DNA of 64,000 bases from NCBI GenBank assembly GCA_027625915.1, contig JANTQA010000040.1, positions 1,736,001 through 1,800,000 of the forward strand, given 5' to 3'. The notes beneath the pieces are model-generated. The model saw only the letters and a list, made by a program, of their open reading frames with translations, did not search any database and was not told the DNA's origin. A program made the position numbers and the translations under genes. Shown piece after piece: positions 46,051-58,159 of the stretch (position 1 is its first letter; each line of letters starts with the position of its first letter). This stretch comes from Anaeramoeba flamelloides (Eukaryota > Metamonada > Anaeramoebidae).

Positions 46051-48881
46051 TGATTAAATTATACTCTTGTTTATAATCTATTCTTTTACCAAAACCAGGC
46101 AAAAGTTTTGTAAAACAACAAACAAACCTCTAAAATACTTGACAAATGTTTTTTTAAAAATACTTTCAAGTGTAAAAATTGTAAAATTTTCAATTTAAAA
46201 TAAAATTTCTATTTTTTTTTACTTTATTTTTTTAATTTTTAATTTTTTTTCTAATACGAGAACACTGTTAGAGTCAAAGAGTTAAAATTTGAAAGTTTAA
46301 GATTGTAGTACCAATTTTTGGGATTTTTATACAATTATTATTTTAAAAAAAAATATTCATTTTATCCAAAGTTCTTAATTGGAGGGTAAAATTAATGTTC
46401 ACTAACTGTTTTTTATTTTTTTTTTTCTGAATTTCTGCATGGAATTGATTTTAACTATCCATTAATAGAGACAAAATACATTTTGTGGAATTAAATTAAA
46501 ATATTTTTATATTTATTAATTAGAAAATGAAAGTACCATAAAATAATTTTTTGAATTTTAAAATAGATTTGAACTTTTTATAATTATTCTCAATTTTTTA
46601 TTGAAAAAATGCAAATCTGAGGATTCAAAATATCAAAAGACATTTTTTTTTGATGTTTCATTCTCAGATTACATAATTCAAAGTAGAAAACCAGTTCCAT
46701 TTTATCTTATTTTCTATTATTTTTTTAAAATAATTTTCAAGACAATCATTACAAACAGATTTTTAAACAGTAGCAAAACAAAGTTTTTTTTTAATCGATT
46801 TTTTTTTTTTTGCAATTATATATAAAACGTAATTAATATCACCAATTTTCAAGGAATTTAAACAATGTTATTTTGTATTGTGGAATATATAAATTCTTTT
46901 TCAGAAAATAAAAAACATAAAAAAAAAATTAACAAAAAATATTTGGAGATAATTTGGAAATAAAAATAAATTCAAGTAAAATAAACTCGATAATTTGATT
47001 TTTATCTAAAAATTTTGTAATTTTATTGCTCTTTTTATGAATTTATCATCAATTTTTTAACATAAAAAAAACTTTCGTTAATAAAGTAAAATTATTGATA
47101 AAAATTGAAAATAATTTAATTTCATCCATTTTTCTTAATTAAGGAAATAAAGTAACATAACAAAATAATAAAAAAGGTAAAAGATTTTTGATAAAAAATT
47201 ATTTAATAACTTAAATTACACAGCCAGTTAAAATATTAATAATTATTATCTGTTTTGGGTTTATATATTAATAATATTTAAGAATATATTTAGATATATG
47301 ATATCTATCCAAAAATTTTTGATGTTTTTTTTTGATTTGAAAAGAATTGGTTAATTGCCATATTTTTACACAATTTATTGATTTTATTTTACCGACACCA
47401 CTAAAAACCCAGAAAAAACCTCAAAGACGTGTATACAAGCCTTATAATGAAGGTAATTAACACACAATATTTAAATATTGCTTACCTTTTCAAATTTATA
47501 TACCCTTGGCTTTTCAACTAGAAGTTTTTGTTTTCATAAAAAAAAAATATCTTTAAGCATTAAAAAATATCCCAATTTTGATAATTAAAATGATCTAATT
47601 TTAGTGTATTTTTCATCTGAATAATTTTGTTCAGTCATATTTTCTTGTAAAATTTTATTCGGATGTTTTAATCTATTTTCTTCTCATAATCTTACACCCC
47701 CTCACAATTCAAAAATCAAAATATTTCATATTGAAATTTTTTTTAAAAATATATACAGTAATAAAATACACCTGTAAAAAAAGTAAAATGTAAAAAAAAT
47801 AAATATTATACAAAATTTTAATGGAATTTTTCTCATTTTTTTTTTAAATGAAACAATAAAACTGAAATTTTTTTTCAAATAAAAGAGTAAGGGAAATTTT
47901 CAAGAATTATACATAATCAAATGAAATTTATTGTAGTATCACTCTAAAATATAATAAACTCTTTAAATCATAAAAAACCACCCAAAATAATATTTAAAAC
48001 TTATTAATACAAAACAATAAAAATTAAAATTAAATATTTTAAAAATTGATATTTTCTTTAATTTGAAATTCGAAATATTGTTTGTGAAGCAAAATAAAAT
48101 TATAAAGCCAATAAAAACAATTAAACAAGGTGAATTGGAAAAAAGTTCTTTACATTTTATTGATAACTCTGGACACCTCAAACTTTTGTTCTTTAAAGTC
48201 TCATTTTCAAGATGAAGTGGCAATTCGTCTGAGTATTTTTTTGGAATTATTTTTTATTTATTTTTTCTTTTCTTTGTTCCATGTATTAACACAATAACTG
48301 TCTTTCTTAATTTCTATATCTAGCTCATTCAAAATCAAACTTGAAATTCTCACATTTTTATACTTGTATATTATTTCCAAATTGTTTTTTTTTTTTCATT
48401 TCCCAACTGTTCAATATCAGGTAAATTAAAAAAACATAAAATCAAAAAATGAATAATTAAAATGAAAATCACCATTAAGTAATTATCTTATGAACATTCA
48501 TATTTAATGGTATTGAATATTTTAGATATGTCCCTATTTGTTTGAAAAAGAGTTTATTCTCTTGAAATAATTCAAATTTATAATTTTTTTCTAGTTTACA
48601 TCTTCAAACAAATTTATAATATTTATATAAATAAAAAATAATTTAAATGTTACTTAAATACTTTTACAATTAAAATAACAAAAATATTATGATTTTAATA
48701 ATTTGATTGATTTTATTTTATTTGAGAATTTTTAATTATTTTCTTAATCATTTATTTTTTTTTTGTCTTAAAAAAGAATTATTTTCCCTTTTTGTATTGT
48801 TTTTTTATATATAAAGAAGAGTAGAAGAAAAATAATCAAAGTGCGATTCTAATTTCGTGAGAAAAGTATAGAAGAAGAGAA
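46051..48881. other. Gene-free stretch downstream of UBFD1
   Basis: No feature I can support. A short coding-like stretch at about 47396-47450 and an open frame on the minus strand at 47963-48223 were noticed, but neither shows a known motif. Confidence 0.4.
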
Positions 48882-49269
48882 ATGGAGGTGCTAATTTCAC
48901 TTCTTGCAGTATGGTAATAATATCTTGTACTTGACTTAATTTCTATTAGGTATGACAAAAAGATGTGGAATATAAACGTGATGATCCCGAAATTTTTGAA
49001 AAAATCAACTTAAAAGGAAACAATCTCCAACACACTCAACACCTAGTAAACGAAATAAAAGTATTCAAATAAGTTTTTGTTTTTTTAGTTTTTTTTATTA
49101 ATTTCTTTTATTTCTCTTTTTCTTGTTTTTGTTTTAAAATTAAATTATTTCTTTTTTTGAAAAAAAAAGGTATCCTATGAGCTATAATCTTGTTTACATT
49201 ATACCTCAGGGTAAAAAACTCGAAAAAAAGTTCAAATTAAGGCAAATAGGAGGTAATTTTGTTATATGA
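48882..49269 (+). CDS. Possible small multi-exon gene, function unknown
   Basis: Coding-like pieces lie in order on the + strand: MEVLISLLAVW (48882-48914), then YKRDDPEIFEKINLKGNNLQ and HTQHLVNEIK (to about 49067), and YPMSYNLVYIIPQGKKLEKK then FKLRQIGG (about 49171-49269). GT and AG signals surround them (CTATTAG at 48949, AAAAAG near 49169). I could not find one set of splice sites that keeps the frame throughout. A single extra A in the A5 run at 48957-48963 would join the first two pieces, as seen in ChAPs. No family recognised. Confidence 0.3.
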
Positions 49270-49408
49270 CCTCACTTCAATAATAATAAAATATCAAAAA
49301 AAAATCTTTGCATTTTTTATTCTTTATTTTCAAAACATATTAAAAAATAGGAATCCAAATTGAAAAATTCAATAACCATTCCAAAAAAACCATATACATT
49401 TCTGATAT

Positions 49409-50547
49409 TTAATATATTGAATTCTCCTTTTCAATCTCATTCTCAGATTCGATGTCTAGATCTTTGTCGGATTCTTGTTCAGCAATTTCAAATTGGATGC
49501 CTGAATTTTCGATGGTATAAGAATAGGTCTGTGATGTAAAAAGAATTTTTTTTTTTGTTTTCATAATTGCAATATAATAATGTTTTCTGATGTGGTGGGA
49601 AAGCCCAGTATTAAAAACGTTATGAACACTAAGTTTGTTGTGATTTAAAATGATTGAGTAGTTGAACTTTTTTTGTTAATTTTTTGGGCAGATAGGAGTG
49701 TGTCTCTGCTTGTTTTATTTGCTTTTTAATTGACAAAGTACGTTGAAGAATTGTGATAAAAAACCAGCAGTTCAAATTCTTCTGCGATCTTTGCAATTAG
49801 ATTTGGGATTTCATCAGACAATAAGGACTGCTTTCGAAACGGATAGGTTTTGTCCAACCAATAAAATGCAGAAATGCTGTCAATAACAATAAGTGAAATT
49901 TTGTCTTGCAAATTCACAGTTCCCCTTTGTTGTGAGACCTTGTCTCGTGACATTACCTTTGTTGAATTAAATTGTCTGTTATTATTGTTTCTCTTCATAA
50001 AGGATTGCACCCACAATAAAGTATAATAAAATTGATCAATCGTAATTGGTCGATAAACAAACAATCTTGACAAAGAAGACTTTACGATCTCATTAATCCT
50101 TTTTTGATCGCCACCCTTGTTTTTTTTATTTGTTTGGTTCAACAGAGTTTCTTCAGATAGTTGAGTTTGTTCCTCAATTTCCAAATTGCCATCACTTGTT
50201 TGAGTTTTTTGTTTTTTGTTTTTGTTTTTGTTTTTGTTTTTGTTTTGTTCTGAAAAATTAACAAGATGCTCTTCCAATAAAAATGTTAGCCTTGTAATTT
50301 CAAATCGTAAATCAGTATCAAAGAGAACAACCATACTTTCGTGTCCTCCATATTCAAGTGGCAGAATAAATTTTTGAATAACCTTTAAGATACTTTCCGT
50401 TTTACCTGTTTGTGTTGGTCCTTCAATAGACACAATCGATGGTGGCAACACACCATTTAACTCTTTATCAAGAACACTTAAATTTGTTAAAAGAGGTGTT
50501 GGTTGGGAAGTTCGAGAAAAAAGTTCAAAAAAGTTTTCCTTGTTCAT
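49409..50547 (-). CDS. XRCC2: DNA repair protein XRCC2 (RAD51 paralogue)
   Basis: The main open frame is 50547-49726. Its start reads MNKENFFELFSRTSQPTPLL. A RecA-fold Walker A follows, EGPTQTGKTE (XRCC2 family form GPEGTGKTE), then ILPLEYGGHE, VVLFDTDLRFEITRL and the Walker B region ISLIVIDSISAFYWLDK (human LLILDSLSAFYWIDR). An Asn/Lys-rich insert sits at about 101-145. XRCC2 is part of the BCDX2 complex that supports RAD51 filaments in homologous recombination. The C-terminal strand is in another frame at 49666-49409, ending TYSYTIENSGIQFEI plus an acidic tail. A 68-nt intron 49734-49667 would join them in phase (356 residues), but its donor GTCAAT is poor; GTTTTT upstream or an indel are alternatives. 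Confidence 0.88.
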
Positions 50548-52148
50548 TTTTGTTTTTGAAGAAAAAAAAGAAAAAGAAAAAGTTTAAAGAAAAAGTTTAA
50601 AAAATGTTTTTCTTGAATTCATTTTTTTTTTTATAGATTTTTCACAAGGAATTTTTGCAAAAAAATAATTACCACCATTTTTTCAAACAGAAAATCGAAA
50701 TTAAAAAAAATTAAGGTACATTTAATAAAATGGTTTTTTGGAATTTTTTTTAAAAGGTTTCATATTATCCATTTTACAAATAGTGGTAAAAACATTCAAA
50801 ATTAGTATTGAAATTTTTTAGAAAGTTTTTTTTTGGTTGTTCACAATTAGAAGATACCAAATTTGATTTAATTTGATTCAATTTCTGAAATTGGAATTTA
50901 TTTTTTAAAAGGATCAAACATTTCAAAGATTTTTGTTTGGTTCTTCTTTATTGAAGAAATTTTATGAAACTGAAAGAGATTCTAAGTGGGCAAAATTTTT
51001 TGAATTTGATCGTTAAAACTTTAAATACTTTTTTTATTGGGTTTTACTGTTAGTCTCAACTTTGAAATTATTATTTTTTTTGGTTGGAAGATTCTCAAAT
51101 AAGTTTAAGAAATATTTCAGAGATTTTGCTTTTGTTTTTTGATTTTGGTTTGAAATTTTCAATGCTTTTCAAAGGTTAGAACAAATTAGAATCAAGGAAA
51201 AGAGAGATCACCAAACAAAATCAAGAAGTTGAATTGATAAATATCCACTTTGAATCATTGTTGATTAATAAGAGGCAAATATATTTTAATGATATATTAC
51301 ACCAGAAATTAAAAAATTAAAAACAAAAAATTTAAACAAATCAAGTTTTTCATATGTAAATTTTTAATTATATATTCTTTTGTATTCTCAAAATAGTGGT
51401 ATTATTTATTTTGTGAAAAAAATTATTCTTTCTTAAAATAAAGCTTTTATTTTTATTTTTTTTTAAATTATAGAATGGTGAAGTTGTTAACTCTTCTTGT
51501 TTAATTAAAACCCAAACAGATTATTTGAGCATTTTTATTAAAGACTCAAAAATATTATTATTATTTTTGAGAGATAATAATTTAGTATTATGGATATATT
51601 TTTATTTTATTTATTTATTTATTGATTTTGACCCATCATTGAATTCTCAAATTTTTTTCAATTGTTATAATTTTACAGAAAATCAAAAATTTTGAAATCA
51701 AATTAAATCCAAAAAAAAAAAAAAAAAATTATTTATTTCATAAGTTTGTGTTTTGATCCTTGACATTATTATTATAATAATAAAAAACAAATTAGAGGAT
51801 TAAAAAAAAATGAAAAAAATATCTATTTAAATGATTAATGATTTTGAAATCTCTAAAATTTGTATAAAATATTTTGTTTTTAATAAAAAAAATTATTTAT
51901 TGAAACTATATTTTAATTTCTTGTTTTTTTTTTTTAATTTTCTATTACTTTTTAATTCTCTTCTTTCTAAATGAAAACTATATTCACGTACAAACACATT
52001 TTATTTCAATTCTAAAGTTGTTTAAAAGGTATTTTGAATACACACAGTTCATATAAAACTAAATCAGATATTTTCAACTTTATTAAAATATTTTTTTATT
52101 CAACGAACTCTTTTGATTATTAAGAGGGTTAAGATCATCAAAAGATCA

Positions 52149-52151
<3 letters not shown>

Positions 52152-52182
<31 letters not shown>
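52152..52182. repeat. (TA)n microsatellite
   Basis: Uninterrupted TA run of about 31 bp. Confidence 0.9.
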
Positions 52183-52185
<3 letters not shown>

Positions 52186-52675
52186 CTATTTCCAATAATA
52201 TAGGGCATTTTTTATTTCAATAATTATTTCTTAATATTAATTCAATTATACAAAATGTACAACAATAATATGTTTTTTAACATATCATACTTAATTTCTT
52301 GTATTTTGAAGTTTTATTAATGGATTCTAAATATTTTTTTTTGAATTAAAATTATTTTGCTAAATTTTTAATTTTGAAAAAATAATAGAGTCAAATTTCT
52401 CATTTCATTATTTTTTCGAATTCTTCATTTTTTTTCATTTTTACTTTGTTATTATTATTGTCCAAAATTTAACAAAGTTCAGAAGAGATGTGATAAGAAA
52501 TCAACCAAAAATTCTTTTTTATTCTAAACAATTGAGTTGACTTCGATGGACTTTGGTGGAAAAATTGCTCAGAACAGCTGTACACTTCAATTAAAGAGGT
52601 GAGATAAACAAAAAAAAAGAAAAAATAAAAGGTTTTTTTTTTTTTTTTTTTTCATTCAGTTTGCTTTTTTTAAAT

Positions 52676-52706
<31 letters not shown>

Positions 52707-54219
52707 CAAAAAAAGTTAATGGGAAAAACAAAAAGTTAATGATCAAATGAAAAACAAAAAATCTAAAGATCAAATCAAAAATATATTGAAGTATGATTTT
52801 ATACATTATTAAAAAAAAAATCGAAAAAAAGATTGAATTAAAGATTGTTAAATAGAAATTACTAATTTTGGATATTTTTCCAAAAATTAGGGGAAATTTT
52901 TTTTTTTTTTTTTTTATTTTTTATTCTTCGAACTTTGATCAATAAACACAAATTTTAATCAAGATTTTTATTATTATTAATGGCTTTGTTTTTTTTTTGT
53001 CTAAAGTTTTGAGTTTAATAACTGAATAAAGAATTTATTCTTATATTGATGGATATTTTTTTGCCCCACATTTTTGGATGGAGCTTATATATATATATAT
53101 ATTGGACAAAAACAAAAAAAAATATACAAATTTACAAACATTCAAAATCTAGCTTTATTGATGTACTTTCTAATTTTTTTTTTTTTACTCAACAACAAAG
53201 CAATTTTCAAAATATCATCAAAAAAATATTTTTTTGAAAAAAAACCAAAAGATTTAAAATAGCTTTACATATTTTTTGTTGAATTTCAATTAATAAAAAA
53301 AAATTTAATTTCAGATTCCAAAAATGAATTTATTTCAAATTCGTTCACCTTTTTTATAAATTTTCCACATTCAAAGAATATAGTTCCTTTTCTCTTGACA
53401 GGGTTTTCTCTTTCTAAAAAAATATCCTTTTATTAGATTATTAATAATTTAACAGTCAAAAAGAGTCTAAAAACATTAATTATTATATAAAGACATGATT
53501 AAGATATATGAGATATAAAAATGGAGTTTAAATATCATACACAAATAAAAACACAATTGAAATTAAAAATAAATAAAAGAAATAACATTTTTCTCATTGA
53601 AATAAAAATAATTTTGAATTTACATTGTATTTAAAAGTACTTGATAATTAAAAATGATCTCTAAATGATTCCATTTTTGAAATCTTTAGATTCCAGAAAA
53701 TTTAAAATTCGAATTATAAAAAGTAAATGAGATCATTGGATTCAATTTTTATCAAGGTTTTCAACTTCTTAAATCACCCTTTACCAATAATTAGTCAAAA
53801 AAATCAAAAATTATTTTATTTTTAATATATATAATCAAAAAAAGAATAATTTGAGTTTATTTTCAAAAAAAAATCATAATATGAACTCTGATAATTAAAA
53901 AAAAAACTGTATAAAGAATATTCTAACAAAAATAATTGTTCAAAAAATTGTGAATAATGAACGAACAATTCGAAAAAATTGTTTTTTTTTTAATAGAATA
54001 TATTTGTATTTATCAAAAAAAGTTTTTTGAGGCAAAAAATTATAAAATATTTGAATTTTATCAAAATTCTATTGAATAATAAAAAATTTTTTAATTAAAT
54101 ATACTCAAAAAACTTGATTTTTTTTGTTTTTTAAGGGTATATTTATACATTTTCTTAACATATTATAAGATTTATTTATTCTTAGAAAAAAAAATAATAT
54201 TTTTTGAAATAATTCAGAA

Positions 54220-54345
54220 ATATGTCTTGGAATTTAGAACTTTTAAAAAATGAGTAAAAAAAGTATTAAAATTTTGAAAAACAATAATCCATTTTAAAAA
54301 ATATTTCAAAAAGTTAGTTTGGTATTGTAGTACTTATACCCACCC
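54220..54345 (+). repeat. Dispersed repeat R11, copy A
   Basis: TTTAGAACTTTTAAAAAATG, AAAAACAATAATCCATTT and AAAGTTAGTTTGGTATTGTA recur, in order, at 57715-57850. Confidence 0.5.
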
Positions 54346-55484
54346 CCCCCCTTTTTTTTTAAAATTAAAATGTTGAAGAATTTTTTTTTTGAATTTACTT
54401 GTAAGAATAATTCATATTTCTAGGTCAAATTATACTCTTTTTAAGTGTAGAAAGTTATATATCAACTTAAAAGTTTGTTTAGGTAAACAATATAATAAAA
54501 ATTGACAATATAGTATTTTTTTTTGAATTTTTTTGGTTAGGAAAACCATTTATGGGGACATATATAACATCTTTGTCATTTTTCAGTAATTCTTCAAAAA
54601 AGAAAATTTAACAACTAAGAATCAAAGTATGAGACATTAGAAAGGAAAGTAAATAAATTCTATATTTTGGAAATTATTTTTTTGAATAAGATCTTTAAAT
54701 ATATATTTTTTTTTAATTGGTGTATTTTATATCTTTTTGAGAAAACTTTTCTCTTTTAAACCTCAAAAAGAAATTTACCCCATCAAAAAGGTAATTTCTG
54801 ATTTTTATTTACTTTGTATTTTTAATTTTTTAAAGAAAATGACTTGGTACTTTTTTTATCAAATTTTTTTTAACTATTTGGGATCAATGAACTCGTTCTA
54901 TTTTTATTTTGTTTTTAGAATATTGTTAATTAAGTTGACTTGTACTCTCCTCCAAGAATCATATAAATAGTGAGTACTTGAGATATTAAATTATTAACAA
55001 GTAGATAGTGGTTTATGTTTCTTTATACCAGTCTTTTAAGAATTTACATTTGAAATGAACTTTTATTTATTTTTAAGGTCATCAAACATAAAAAAATGAA
55101 CTTCTTCTTTTGGTAGTACATTTTCAATTAGTATTGCTGGTAGAGATAGGAAAAAAAAAAGTTTTTGTTTTCCAAATAAAGGAATCTTTCAAATTTAAAA
55201 ATTGAATATTATCTATTAGTAACTTTTTTCAAAAAAAAGAAAAATCAAAGCAAAAGGGTTTCAATTTTTTTTTTTGTAGATTATTTTTAAAAATTCTGAT
55301 TCCCAGTTAATGAAATTTAAAGAAAAAAATATCTCATAAACCTTAACAAACAAAATATGAAAAGTTTTGGCAAAAATAAATTAAAATAAATAACTTTTTT
55401 AACACTTTTTTAAACCGATCAAAAGCAAATTTTATAATGAAAAAATAAAAATTCCAGATCCTTTCCTAATAAAAAAATATTAAC

Positions 55485-55611
55485 ATGTTCCAAACTGAGA
55501 ACTCCACAATTATTCTCTCAATTTTTGAAAATTTAAAATCTAATTACGGCTGGTCATATCCAAATTATTTTGAATCACCAGATTGTTTACATCAAGTGTA
55601 CACATATTCTC
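55485..55611 (+). CDS. Possible first exon, unidentified protein
   Basis: ATG at 55485 begins a non-repetitive, coding-like frame MFQTENSTIILSIFENLKSN then YGWSYPNYFESPDCLHQVYT, reaching a GTAAAA donor at 55612. Without splicing it ends five codons later as a 46-residue ORF. Downstream exons were not found, because the next kilobases are repeats. No family recognised. Confidence 0.3.
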
Positions 55612-55889
55612 GTAAAAATTTTTGATATAACCAACATCGATAATCAAAAAAAATCATTTTTTTAATTTGTCTTGATTGGTTCCTAAATTCATTGGAATTT
55701 TTTTTTTCATTTTCAACAAAAATCCAAAAATTGCAATATCTTGGCTTTCCTTTAATTGTGTATCTTTTAAATCATTTTTATTGATTGGAGATCATATTTC
55801 ATCACCTACAGAGCATCAAATATGAAAAGTCCTTAAATTGCTTTGATAATTTTTTTTTTTAGTTTGATAGCAAAATCCTAATACTATTT

Positions 55890-56104
55890 GTTTCAAAATA
55901 AATGTAACAAAATTTTGATTCAGCTTTCCAAAAAATATTTATATTATCAATCATCTGGAATTTCAAATTTTTAATTCTTAAAACCAGCTTAAATTATTAG
56001 ACCAACTTTTTAGAATTGGGTTTTTTGTTAATTTGTTTTCATTATTGGAAAGTGTTTCGTTTTTGGAAAGATGAATGAAAATTTTGATCTTTTTATTGTT
56101 CAAT
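55890..56104. mobile_element. MITE family R7, copy B
   Basis: TTTCAAAATAAATGTAACAA and ATTTTGATTCAGCTTTCC at the left, GGAAAGATGAATGAAAATTT and TATTGTTCAATTC at the right, inverse ends as in copy A (27318-27536). Confidence 0.65.
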
Positions 56105-56174
56105 TCACATTAACGTTAAATTTTTTTCTTTGAATAATAGGTGTTTTAAGTGACTAGTAACTCTTATTTATTTT

Positions 56175-56870
56175 ATTTTCCCAAAGGTAATAGAGTAATT
56201 ATTTACATAAGGATACAATTAAACCCGATATGTAAATTCATTTGTCAAATTTTGAGAAATGAATAATCATATTTAAAGATTTCATTTTTCCCAATGAAAT
56301 TTTCAGTTAAAAGATCAAGATCTTTTTTGTTAGGTTTTTGGATCAAATTAGAAAAATAAAAATTTGCAAAAAAAATTAATTTTAAAGAAATATAACTTTT
56401 AGTAATTTCTGAGAGTCTTTATGAACAGTAAAATTGAAACTTTAAACTTATTTTAAAAATACAATAAAAATAAATCAAATATTGTATCCTTGAAGATTTA
56501 AAAAAATTAGAACATTTATTTTATTCAGAAATATTTATTAAATTTCTTGAAATTTAAAAGACTTGTCAATATATTATTTCAAATATCAATAGTATAAACA
56601 AGGAACTGTTTGTATTAAAATCAGGTATTTGATAATATCTATTTATATATATATATTGAATTATGCATTTGAATTCTAATATTTGTTTGAAAAATCTTTA
56701 AAAAATTGAGAAATAATTGTAAAGTCTATTTGATACATTTAATCATTGGGTTGTCAATGACTTACTAATATAATTAAGATTGAGTGATTAATTATTAATT
56801 ATAAATAATCAAATTAAAAAGTATTTCTTTAGATAATAAGTTGAATTTTCCAGGTTATAAAAAAGTATTT
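56175..56870 (+). repeat. Dispersed repeat R6, copy B
   Basis: Starts AATAGAGTAATTATTTACAT and runs in parallel with 3500-4225. It begins about 70 bp after R7 copy B. Confidence 0.5.
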
Positions 56871-57714
56871 CGGGAGAATTTTTAATTCGATTGTGTGGCT
56901 CTTTTTCTCATATTTTTTCATTTGATCCCTAGAAAAAATAGATTTGGTCTGTTCTTTGAATCAAACAATTATAATTTTAACAAGTTTAAAATAATTATTG
57001 TATTTTTTTTGAGATTAAGTAGTTTTTTTAAACTTCGTTATTATAGAACTTAGTGGTTTCATTTTTAAAGTGTATTTTTGTACACTTCCTTTACAGGCAA
57101 TAAAATTTCAATCTTCTTTCAATGAAAAAATTTTTTTTTAAATAATTCAAAAATATATGTACCTACGACCCAAAAAACACTAAAAATAGAAAACTAATCA
57201 AATACTTTCCTTTAATAAAATTAAAAAAACAAAATGAAAAAATAACAATAAATAAAGTTTCCATTTGACTTTTTCTTGAAAACTTTTTTTGCCAAAATCA
57301 TTGAATTCACACTTGAAATTATGTATATTTTTAGATACATTATCTTGTTTTAACCCATTTACTAAAAAAAATTCTAAATTATGGGAATTTTCATTTCACA
57401 AAAGGGAATAATTTGGTCTTCAAATGTTTTTTATATTTTCAAATTGTAAAATTAAAAAAAAAGTTAAACTAAAAAGATGAACTCTCTGGAAAATACATTC
57501 TTATTTAATACATTAGCTTGTTCTTTGATTTCAAGATTTTCTCAACCCCAATTTTTTCAAAAAAAAATAATAATGTACACACTAATTTCAAAAAATATTT
57601 TCGATATTCAAAAGTTGAGATTGTTTTTATTTTAAAAAAATTTATCCCAGTGGTTATTGAATTAAGTTATAAACTTAATTTCGAAAAATATTAATCAGAA
57701 AAAAATAGTACTTA

Positions 57715-57850
57715 ATTTTATTAAGGATATATTGAATTTTGAACTTTTCAAAAATGAGAAAAATGGATCAGAACTTTTAAAAAACAATAATTCATTTCTG
57801 AAAATAGTATTAAAAGTTAGTTTGGTCTTGTAGTTATCAGATTTTTACTT
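57715..57850 (+). repeat. Dispersed repeat R11, copy B
   Basis: GAACTTTTCAAAAATGAG, AACAATAATTCATTTCTGAA and AAAGTTAGTTTGGTCTTGTA parallel 54220-54345. Confidence 0.5.
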
Positions 57851-58159
57851 TATTTTTCAATTTCAAGATACTGTTAATTGTTTTTGTATTTGTTAGTAAA
57901 TTTACTTGAAGATTTTTTTTCTGTTTACTAGTCCCTTAATTCTACAAAAATCAAAAATTCAAAAAGCGAAAATTTTTTACTTTTCAAACCCTCAAATACC
58001 CCAAATAAACAAACACTTTTTCTAAAGATCCTATTGGGTTCAGTTGCTATAAAAAAATAGTTGATTTGAAGAATGAATTATTATTTGTTAAAAGGATATT
58101 TGATTTAGACTTTCATTTTTTTTTTTAAAAACCTTCAACAAATTTTTCCTTTAAAAATA

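Larger units (their letters stand above)
50548..58159. other. Longest gene-poor stretch (7.6 kb)
   Basis: Holds a TA microsatellite, a possible first exon at 55485-55611, R7 copy B, R6 copy B and the R11 pair. Several T and A runs of 15-25 occur between 52600 and 52930. A C9 run at 54344-54352 is exceptional in this composition. Open frames at 53046-53262 and 54737-54970 start within low-complexity DNA and show no motif. Confidence 0.5.

Noticed and set aside
47396-47450. Short + frame reading KTQKKPQRRVYKPYNE before a GTAATT
   Set aside because: Coding-like, but there is no acceptor or ATG in a suitable place and no neighbouring exon.
47963-48223. Minus-strand frame of 86 codons with a hydrophobic stretch
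   Set aside because: The first 35 codons look coding, but the rest is typical AT-rich noise and no family or splice context could be found.
54130-54145. TTAAGGGTATA as an element end
   Set aside because: No inverted partner found; TTAAGGG occurs by chance in this composition.
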